From assembly GCA_002448555.1 (NCBI GenBank), contig DJYV01000148.1:6052-15396 (forward strand): a DNA stretch of 9,345 bases. Reading direction: 5' to 3'. A program made the position numbers and the translations under genes. Source of the DNA: Flavobacteriales bacterium UBA6969 (GTDB taxonomy: Bacteria; Bacteroidota; Bacteroidia; Flavobacteriales_D; Sanyastnellaceae). The notes beneath the pieces are model-generated. The model had not been told where the DNA came from. It saw only the letters and a program-made list of their open reading frames with translations, and did no database searches. Below, one piece after another: positions 1-5,206 of this stretch. The first letter of the stretch is position 1. Each line of letters begins with the position of its first letter.

Positions 1-941
1 GCTTCAGCGTTGTCAAAAACGCCAAACCCTTGGCCTTGTGCCACCGGACCGAAGTCGACGAATTCCATGCCGAAGCGCACGTCGGGCTTGTCGCTTCCGT
101 ATCGCTCCATGGCCTCGTCATACGTCATGCGCGGGAACGCATCGATTTCGACGTCGAGGACGGTTTTGAAGAGGTGGCGCACGAGGTGCTCAAACGTCTG
201 CAGCACGTCTTCTTGCTCCACAAAGGCCATCTCGCAGTCAATCTGCGTGAATTCTGGCTGGCGGTCAGCCCGGAGGTCTTCGTCGCGGAAGCACTTGACG
301 ATCTGGTAGTAGCGGTCGTATCCGCTGACCATCAACAGCTGCTTGAACGTCTGTGGGCTTTGTGGCAACGCGTAAAACTGCCCGGGATTCATGCGCGAAG
401 GCACGACAAAATCCCGAGCGCCTTCTGGCGTCGACTTGATCAAATACGGCGTCTCGACTTCGATGAATTCCACGCTGTCGAGGTACTTGCGCGTCTCGAT
501 GCTCAACCGGTGGCGGAGCATGAGGTTGCGCTGTACGGGCTTGCGGCGCAGGTCGAGGTAGCGGAATTGCATGCGCAGGTCGTCGCCGCCATCGGTTTCG
601 TCTTCGATGGTAAACGGCGGAGTCTTGCTGGCATTCAAGACGTCGAGCTGGGTGACTTCGATTTCGATGTCCCCGGTGGGCATCTGGGTGTTTTTGGATT
701 CGCGGATTTTGACAAGACCGGTAGCCTTGATGACAAATTCCCGGCCGAGTTTTCGAGCGCTCAGGCATAGCGCTTCGTTTGAATCCATGTTGAAGGCCAA
801 CTGGGTCAGGCCGTATCGGTCCCGGACGTCGACAAAGGTCATTCCACCCAAGTCGCGGGTGCGTTGAACCCAACCGTTCAAGGTGACGGTTTGGCCTGCG
901 TGGTCGGCGCGCAGTTCGCCGCAAGTATGCGTTCGATGCAT
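1..941 (-). CDS. aspS: Aspartyl-tRNA synthetase, 3' end cut by window edge
   Basis: Class II aminoacyl-tRNA synthetase that charges tRNA-Asp with aspartate in the cytoplasm. I translated the minus strand from the ATG at 941-939 and obtained 313 uninterrupted residues running off the left edge. Residues 1 to about 105 form the OB-fold anticodon-binding domain (MHRTHTCGEL, then NGWVQRTRDLGG at 22-33). The catalytic core follows: RYLDLRR at 127-133, the flipping-loop type TPEGARDF at 171-178, QSPQTFKQLL at 194-203, and class II motif 2 FRDEDLRADRQPEFTQID at 218-235. GSDKPDVRFG at 282-291 leads into the bacterial-type GAD insertion. Full bacterial enzymes are about 580-600 residues, so the rest of the insertion and motif 3 lie outside. 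Leu31 is the residue reported for discriminating (Asp-only) enzymes, where non-discriminating ones usually have His; this is from memory. Divergent from the carboxylase gene, with its own candidate promoter at 970-977. Confidence 0.97.
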   Translation of the reverse strand, partial: MHRTHTCGELRADHAGQTVTLNGWVQRTRDLGGMTFVDVRDRYGLTQLAFNMDSNEALCLSARKLGREFVIKATGLVKIRESKNTQMPTGDIEIEVTQLDVLNASKTPPFTIEDETDGGDDLRMQFRYLDLRRKPVQRNLMLRHRLSIETRKYLDSVEFIEVETPYLIKSTPEGARDFVVPSRMNPGQFYALPQSPQTFKQLLMVSGYDRYYQIVKCFRDEDLRADRQPEFTQIDCEMAFVEQEDVLQTFEHLVRHLFKTVLDVEIDAFPRMTYDEAMERYGSDKPDVRFGMEFVDFGPVAQGQGFGVFDNAE

Positions 942-969
942 GGTTCCTGAATGATTTTCTTCAGACGCC

Positions 970-977
970 CAAAGGTA
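970..977 (-). promoter_or_regulatory. Bacteroidota-type -7 element for aspS
   Basis: On the minus strand this reads TACCTTTG, an exact match to TAnnTTTG, the -7 consensus recognised by the Bacteroidota primary sigma factor. If the final G is near -4, transcription would start near 966, giving a leader of about 25 bases before the ATG at 941. I see no good TTTG at the expected -33 position (about 998-1001 reads only CCG-like sequence). The leader has an AGGA about 4-5 bases before the ATG, unusual for this phylum and possibly chance. Confidence 0.55.
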
Positions 978-1015
978 CGGCACGAAGCCCGGTCATTCGG
1001 AGGCCGCCATCTCCG

Positions 1016-1023
1016 TAGATTTG
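1016..1023 (+). promoter_or_regulatory. Bacteroidota-type -7 element for carboxylase gene
   Basis: TAGATTTG, an exact TAnnTTTG match, ends only four bases before the ATG at 1028. With the usual geometry the transcript would begin at about 1027, so the message would be leaderless or nearly so. The -33 box is poor: TTCG at 996-999 with a 16-base spacer is the nearest candidate. No Shine-Dalgarno sequence precedes the start. Confidence 0.5.
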
Positions 1024-1027
1024 CCTC

Positions 1028-2569
1028 ATGGAACAGCACAGAAATCGGCTCAATGAATTGCGCGAGCAAGCGTTGCAAGGAGGTGGTGAGAAGCGCCTTG
1101 AGGCCCAGCATGCCAAAGGCAAATTGACGGCGCGCGAACGCCTGAACTTGCTCTTGGATCCCGATAGTTTTGAGGAATTGGGGATGCTCGTGAAGCACCG
1201 TTCGACCAATTTCGGGTTGGACAAACAGCAGTTTCTCGGTGACGGCGTTGTCACAGGCTATGGCCGGGTCAATGGCCGGTTGGTGTATGTCTTTTCGCAG
1301 GACTTCACGGTGTTGGGGGGCTCACTTGCCGAGGCGCACGCCAAGAAAATCTGCCGCGTCATGGACCTGGCAATGAAGAACGGCGCTCCCCTCATTGGCC
1401 TGAACGACAGCGGTGGGGCGCGCATCCAAGAGGGTGTGGTATCGCTCGGGGGCTACGCGGACATTTTTTACCGCAACGTGCGCGCCAGTGGGGTGATTCC
1501 ACAGTTGAGTGCCATCCTCGGTCCGTGTGCGGGCGGGGCGGTGTATTCGCCAGCCTTGACGGATTTCATTTTCATGGCCGAGGGCACCAGCTACATGTTC
1601 GTGACTGGCCCCAACGTAGTGAAAACCGTGACGCACGAGGAGGTGACAAGCGAAGAGTTGGGCGGGGCCAAAACCCACGCGAGCAAGTCCGGGGTTACCC
1701 ATTTCACGGCGGCCAACGAAGCCCTTGTGATCCAGCACATCAAAGACGTCTTGAGTTTTCTTCCACAAAACTGCGAGGAGGACCCGGAAGCCTTGGATTA
1801 CACGCCGGGCGATGAACAGCGGCCTGCACTGGATGCGGTCGTGCCGGAGAGCGCGCAGCAGCCGTACGACATCCGCGAGGTGGTGAACCAGGTGTGCGAC
1901 GCAGGGACGTTTACAGAAGTTCAAAAGGACTATGCCGAGAACATCGTCTGCGGCTTTGCACGCCTGGCCGGTAAGAGCATCGGGGTAGTGGCGAACCAAC
2001 CGGCGTTCTTGGCGGGGGTATTGGACAACAACGCATCGACGAAGGCGGCGCGTTTCGTGCGCACGTGCGACGCGTTCAATGTTCCGTTGCTCGTGTTGGA
2101 AGACGTCCCGGGCTTCTTGCCAGGAACCGACCAGGAGTGGAACGGCATCATCACCAACGGCGCCAAACTCCTGTACGCCTTCAGCGAAGCCACGGTGCCA
2201 CGCATCACGGTCATCACGCGCAAGGCATACGGCGGCGCGTATGATGTCATGAACAGCCAGCACATCGGCGCGGACCTCGTTTATGCGTGGCCGACTGCAG
2301 AGATTGCGGTTATGGGCGCCAAGGGCGCAGCGGAGATTATTTTCAAGCGGGAAATCGCCGCTTCAGACGATCCGGAAGCGACGTGGAAGGAGAAGGAGGC
2401 GGAATACGCGGAGCTGTTTGCGCACCCCTACAATGCAGCGGCCCGAGGTTACGTGGATGAGGTTATCGTTCCACACAACACCCGGGCCAAACTGATTCGA
2501 GCATTCGAAATGCTCCAGAACAAAGTGGACACCCTGCCGCGCAAGAAGCACGGCAACCTTCCGCTCTGA
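1028..2569 (+). CDS. Acyl-CoA carboxylase carboxyltransferase (beta) subunit, propionyl-CoA type
   Basis: 513 residues, the usual length for the PccB/MmdA family (carboxyltransferase of propionyl-CoA, acetyl-CoA or methylmalonyl-CoA enzymes). It moves CO2 from carboxybiotin to an acyl-CoA. The N-terminus (LREQALQGGGEKRLEAQHAK, then GKLTARERL) and the C-terminal KKHGNLPL are family hallmarks and support the ATG at 1028. Two crotonase-like halves are visible. The first has NDSGGARIQEG (126-136) and GPCAGGAVYSP (165-175). The second has LEDVPGFLPGTDQE (357-370) and RKAYGGAYDVM (398-408). Asp406 in GGAYDVM matches, as I recall, the Asp that favours propionyl-CoA in Streptomyces PccB, where acetyl-preferring relatives carry a hydrophobic residue. 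The biotin carboxylase and biotin carrier subunits are not in the window. The gene stands alone on the plus strand and ends head-on against the redoxin gene. A decarboxylase subunit (mmdA) is less likely but not excluded. Confidence 0.93.
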   Translation: MEQHRNRLNELREQALQGGGEKRLEAQHAKGKLTARERLNLLLDPDSFEELGMLVKHRSTNFGLDKQQFLGDGVVTGYGRVNGRLVYVFSQDFTVLGGSLAEAHAKKICRVMDLAMKNGAPLIGLNDSGGARIQEGVVSLGGYADIFYRNVRASGVIPQLSAILGPCAGGAVYSPALTDFIFMAEGTSYMFVTGPNVVKTVTHEEVTSEELGGAKTHASKSGVTHFTAANEALVIQHIKDVLSFLPQNCEEDPEALDYTPGDEQRPALDAVVPESAQQPYDIREVVNQVCDAGTFTEVQKDYAENIVCGFARLAGKSIGVVANQPAFLAGVLDNNASTKAARFVRTCDAFNVPLLVLEDVPGFLPGTDQEWNGIITNGAKLLYAFSEATVPRITVITRKAYGGAYDVMNSQHIGADLVYAWPTAEIAVMGAKGAAEIIFKREIAASDDPEATWKEKEAEYAELFAHPYNAAARGYVDEVIVPHNTRAKLIRAFEMLQNKVDTLPRKKHGNLPL

Positions 2570-3232
2570 TTACTTCGAAACGCGCTTGATGGAGCAGCCG
2601 ATGGCTTTGGTCTCGGCTACACCGACAGGCTTGCCATTGGCAACCGCCGTGATCGCGTCCTGCACGTAACGCGCTGATACCGCGTCAGCGTCGCTCACGT
2701 TGTCGTCAATGGAACCGCGGTACACGAGGTTCATGTCGCCGTCAAACAGGTAGACATGGGGCGTCTTCAACGCGCCAAATGCATCGGCCAGCTGGTGGTT
2801 GGCGTCGAGCAGGTAAGGCATGCCGTAGTTGTTGTCTTTGGCATGTGCCTTCATCGCGTCCATGCTATCGTGGTTGTCGCGCTTGGCTTCGTTGGAGTTG
2901 ACGAGCACCATGGCAACGCCGTTTTCTTTGGCGAAGCGGCCGGTCTCGTTGTAGCGGCCTTCCCAGCCATCGCTCTTTTCACCGTTGCCAACGACAAAGG
3001 GGCAGGTGTTGCAACTGAAAACCACGAGCAATCCGTTGGGGCCAGCGGCCGTATTGAGGCTCATCTGCGTGCCATTCACGTTCATCATGAGCACGTCGGC
3101 AAGGGGAGCTTTTGAGCCGATGGCCAATTCAGGCTGGGGCTCAGCGATGCCTGCACTTGTCATGAAAACACCGAGGGCGAGGGCAGAAGCCACACCGAGG
3201 GCACCTTTAATGGGAGAGAGTAAGAAGTTCAT
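2570..3232 (-). CDS. Exported thioredoxin-fold (redoxin) protein with CxxC motif
   Basis: 220 residues beginning at the ATG at 3232. Residues 1 to about 30 look like a Sec signal peptide: one Lys, a hydrophobic stretch, then TSAGIA followed by EPQPE, so cleavage after Ala30 is plausible. No lipobox cysteine is present, so it is probably periplasmic and soluble. The mature part is a peroxiredoxin-like/thioredoxin fold: FSCNTCPF (72-79) holds the redox pair Cys74 and Cys77, KTPHVYLF (156-163) carries the cis-proline, and VYRGSIDDN (170-178) and TKAIGCSIK (208-216) are typical of the PRX_like1 subgroup, with a conserved third cysteine, Cys213. The family has no firmly assigned reaction. I infer a thiol-disulfide role in the envelope. 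It lies 95 bases downstream of queA on the same strand and may be read from the queA promoter. Its TAA directly abuts the stop codon of the convergent carboxylase gene. Confidence 0.88.
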   Translation of the reverse strand: MNFLLSPIKGALGVASALALGVFMTSAGIAEPQPELAIGSKAPLADVLMMNVNGTQMSLNTAAGPNGLLVVFSCNTCPFVVGNGEKSDGWEGRYNETGRFAKENGVAMVLVNSNEAKRDNHDSMDAMKAHAKDNNYGMPYLLDANHQLADAFGALKTPHVYLFDGDMNLVYRGSIDDNVSDADAVSARYVQDAITAVANGKPVGVAETKAIGCSIKRVSK

Positions 3233-3255
3233 ATCGTCAATAACCGTTGGTTTTC

Positions 3256-3268
3256 AACGAAGTTCGTT
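3256..3268. repeat. Perfect inverted repeat upstream of redoxin gene
   Basis: AACGAA-G-TTCGTT is a perfect 6-1-6 dyad, 24 to 36 bases upstream of the redoxin ATG. Its compact symmetry and position suit a dimeric repressor or activator site. Dyads of this size occur by chance about twice in a sequence of this length, so only its placement makes it notable. Confidence 0.3.
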
Positions 3269-3298
3269 CATCCACGGCCAATGCGCCGCAGAAAATTT

Positions 3299-3315
3299 GC
3301 AAATGCATGCAAATG
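3299..3315. repeat. GCAAATG direct repeat with 10-base period
   Basis: GCAAATG occurs at 3299-3305 and again at 3309-3315, exactly one helical turn apart. The left copy overlaps the palindrome ATTTGCAAAT at 3295-3304. It begins about 13 bases beyond the queA stop codon and lies about 67-83 bases upstream of the redoxin start, so it could be a regulator site. No known binding site is recognised. Confidence 0.3.
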
Positions 3316-3327
3316 GACGCTCGGGGC

Positions 3328-4377
3328 TTATTGAATCAACAGCGCGTCACCGTAAGCGAAGAAGCGGTACTTCTCCTTCATCGCTTCGTTGTACGCCTCC
3401 ATGATGAGGTCGTAACCGCCAAACGCTGAGCTGAGCATGAGCAAGGTGCTCTGGGGCGTGTGGAAGTTGGTAATCAACGCATCCGAGATCTTGAAATCGT
3501 ACTTGGGGAAGATGAACTTGTTCGTCCATCCGTTGTATGGCTTCAATGTGTCGGTGGTGCTCACAGACGTTTCCATGGCGCGCATGGCTGTAGCTCCTAC
3601 GGAAACGACCCGCCGACCTTCTGCTTTGGCGCGATTGACCTGCGCAACACAATCCTCAGGAATGATGAGCTGCTCCGAATCCACCTTGTGTTTGGTCAGG
3701 TCTTCCACCTCAACCGGACGGAATGTGCCCAAACCAATGTGAAGGGTCAAGAAGGTCAGGTCGATGCCCTTGATTTCCAGGCGCTTCAGCAGCTGCTTTG
3801 AGAAGTGCAAACCGGCGGTGGGAACGGCGACAGCACCGAGCTTGTCGGCGTAGATGGTCTGGAAACGCTCGCGGTCTACGGGTTCCACTTCGCGCTCGAG
3901 GTATTTGGGAATGGGGGTCTCACCCAATCTGGTGATGACCTCCATGAATTCCTCGTACGAACCGTCGAACAAGAAACGGAGGGTTCGGCCACGCGACGTG
4001 GTGTTGTCGATGACTTCAGCCACCAACTCGTCGTTCTCACCGAAGTAAAGCTTGTTGCCGATGCGGATTTTACGTGCGGGGTCCACGAGTACATCCCACA
4101 GGATGCTTTCGCGGTTCAGCTCGCGGAGCAAGAACACCTCGATGACGGCACCGGTCTTCTCCTTGTTGCCGTACAATTTGGCTGGGAAAACCTTGGTGTC
4201 GTTGGCCACAAATACATCGCCTTCATCGAATTCATCTAGGACGTCCTTGAACATCTTGTGCTCAATTTTTCCGGTGTCCTTGTGGACGACCATCAAGCGG
4301 CTGTCGTCTCGGTTTTCGAGGGGCCGTTGAGCAATGAGGTCGGGTGAAATTTCGTATTTGAAGGAAGATAACTTCAT
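3328..4377 (-). CDS. queA: S-adenosylmethionine:tRNA ribosyltransferase-isomerase
   Basis: QueA transfers and isomerises the ribosyl part of S-adenosylmethionine onto 7-aminomethyl-7-deazaguanine in tRNA, giving epoxyqueuosine at wobble position 34. The protein from the ATG at 4377 has 349 residues, normal for the family (about 340-355), and starts MKLSSFKYEI as relatives do. Recognisable blocks in order are PLENRDDSRLMV (19-30), NDTKVFPAKLYG (59-70), ETPIPKYL (153-160), AVAVPTAGLHF (182-192), LHIGLGTFRPVEVED (212-226), the VGATAMRAMET region (260-270), and TNFHTPQSTLLMLSSAFGGYDL (303-324). An in-frame ATG 31 codons upstream overlaps truB and the promoter, and the extra residues look unlike QueA, so I reject it. 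The gene follows truB by 64 bases, an order common in Bacteroidota, but carries its own strong promoter. The VGTT block seen in most relatives is VGAT here, a mild variation. Confidence 0.97.
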   Translation of the reverse strand: MKLSSFKYEISPDLIAQRPLENRDDSRLMVVHKDTGKIEHKMFKDVLDEFDEGDVFVANDTKVFPAKLYGNKEKTGAVIEVFLLRELNRESILWDVLVDPARKIRIGNKLYFGENDELVAEVIDNTTSRGRTLRFLFDGSYEEFMEVITRLGETPIPKYLEREVEPVDRERFQTIYADKLGAVAVPTAGLHFSKQLLKRLEIKGIDLTFLTLHIGLGTFRPVEVEDLTKHKVDSEQLIIPEDCVAQVNRAKAEGRRVVSVGATAMRAMETSVSTTDTLKPYNGWTNKFIFPKYDFKISDALITNFHTPQSTLLMLSSAFGGYDLIMEAYNEAMKEKYRFFAYGDALLIQ

Positions 4378-4394
4378 GGCGCTGTATAAGGCGG

Positions 4395-4425
4395 CAAAGC
4401 TAAGGAATTCGCAATCAAAGGTCAA
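4395..4425 (-). promoter_or_regulatory. Bacteroidota-type promoter for queA
   Basis: On the minus strand TTG at 4425-4423 (context GGTTG), a 20-base spacer and TAGCTTTG at 4402-4395 reproduce the -33/-7 promoter of Bacteroidota, with an exact -7 element and typical spacing. The predicted transcription start is near 4391, giving a leader of about 14 bases before the ATG at 4377. No Shine-Dalgarno sequence is visible. This is the most complete promoter in the window and makes queA at least partly independent of mfd-truB. Confidence 0.68.
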
Positions 4426-4441
4426 CCGCCGCTGGGGCTGG

Positions 4442-5206
4442 TCAAATCGGGGTGGCCTCGATGGCCGCAAGCACGTCCGTCAATGGCCGGCACGCGTCAA
4501 TCCCGTAGGCGCCGCTGCGCGTCCTCCGCAGGCCGATCAAGTGCCCCCCGACGCCCAGGGCACTTCCGAGGTCCCGTGCTATGGCACGGATGTACGTGCC
4601 CTTCGAACAGTCGATTTCAGCCGTGACGTCCACCACCGCGTGGCCGTCGATGGTGCGGGCCTCGACCGAACCGATGTCAAACCGCGAGATTTCGATGGTA
4701 GCGGCCTTCAGTTCAATGTCGCCACCTTTTCGCGCCACGGCATAGGCCTTTTGCCCCTTGATTTTCTTGGCGCTGTAAAGCGGGGGCATCTGGTCGATGG
4801 TGCCGGTTTGCTGGGCGGCTGCGGCGACGATGGCCGCTTTGTCGATGTGCTTCGCATCCACCCACTCGCTCACGGGCAATTCGGCGTCTAGGCACGGGGT
4901 GGTGGCGCCGAGTCGAATGGTGGCAGTGTAGGATTTCGCGTCGGACTGAAGGCCTTCAATGGCCTTGGTGGCGCGGCCGGTGCAAATGACCAGCATACCC
5001 GTCGCAAGCGGATCCAGGGTGCCGGCGTGGCCGACCTTAAACTTCTTCACGCCGAGGCGGTTGCGCAGAGCCCAGCGGAGCTTGTTAACCACGTCGAATG
5101 AAGTCCACTCGAGCGGCTTGTCGATGAGCAGGATCTGCCCGTCTACAAAGCGCTGCTGAGATGAAAAATCCATCAACGCAAAATCGGAGGCGGACTTACT
5201 TCCCAT
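4442..5206 (-). CDS. truB: tRNA pseudouridine-55 synthase
   Basis: TruB converts uridine 55 in the T-loop of nearly all tRNAs to pseudouridine and acts as a tRNA chaperone. The longest frame has 254 residues. Visible landmarks are ILLIDKPLEWTSFDVVNKLR (25-44), the catalytic block KVGHAGTLDPLATG (57-70) with the nucleophile Asp65, SYTATIRLG (92-100), the QMPPLYSAKKIKGQKAYAVAR segment (138-158) and CSKGTYIRAIARDLG (199-213). The protein ends shortly after GGHLIGLRRTRSGAYGI, with no added PUA domain, as in short bacterial forms. Two starts are possible. ATG 5206 overlaps the end of mfd by 11 bases. ATG 5173 (residue 12) leaves a 22-base gap and gives 243 residues starting MDFSSQQRF, closer to Bacteroidota relatives as I remember them, and I slightly prefer it. 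Probably co-transcribed with mfd. Confidence 0.95.
   Translation of the reverse strand: MGSKSASDFALMDFSSQQRFVDGQILLIDKPLEWTSFDVVNKLRWALRNRLGVKKFKVGHAGTLDPLATGMLVICTGRATKAIEGLQSDAKSYTATIRLGATTPCLDAELPVSEWVDAKHIDKAAIVAAAAQQTGTIDQMPPLYSAKKIKGQKAYAVARKGGDIELKAATIEISRFDIGSVEARTIDGHAVVDVTAEIDCSKGTYIRAIARDLGSALGVGGHLIGLRRTRSGAYGIDACRPLTDVLAAIEATPI

Larger units (their letters stand above)
3233..3327 (-). promoter_or_regulatory. queA-redoxin intergenic region with repeats, promoter uncertain
   Basis: This is the largest intergenic stretch (95 bases). There is no perfect TAnnTTTG. The nearest is TGCATTTG on the minus strand at 3307-3300 (one mismatch), which would give a leader of roughly 60 bases. 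Two repeat structures are listed separately: a 13-base dyad at 3256-3268 and a helically phased direct repeat at 3299-3315. No GC-rich hairpin followed by a T-run follows queA, so read-through from queA into the redoxin gene is possible. Confidence 0.35.

Noticed and set aside
30..770. 246-codon plus-strand frame opposite aspS
   Set aside because: The minus strand here encodes a continuous AspRS with motif 2 intact; the plus frame is a codon-complement shadow with no domain.
1322..2263. 313-codon open frame on the minus strand opposite the carboxylase gene
   Set aside because: It is wholly antisense to a clearly conserved gene, is Arg/His/Val-rich with no recognisable domain, and such frames are expected in GC-rich coding DNA.
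2596..2618. AGCCGA/TCGGCT hairpin just past the carboxylase stop as a terminator
   Set aside because: Loop of 11 bases, no T-run after it, and it lies in codons for the conserved C-terminus of the redoxin protein (TKAIGCSI).
3245..3259. CGTTG/CAACG stem upstream of the redoxin gene
   Set aside because: Only five base pairs with a five-base loop; not distinguishable from chance.
4378..4470. 31-codon N-terminal extension of queA
   Set aside because: It overlaps the truB 3' end and the predicted promoter, and QueA family proteins begin at the MKLSSFKYE methionine.
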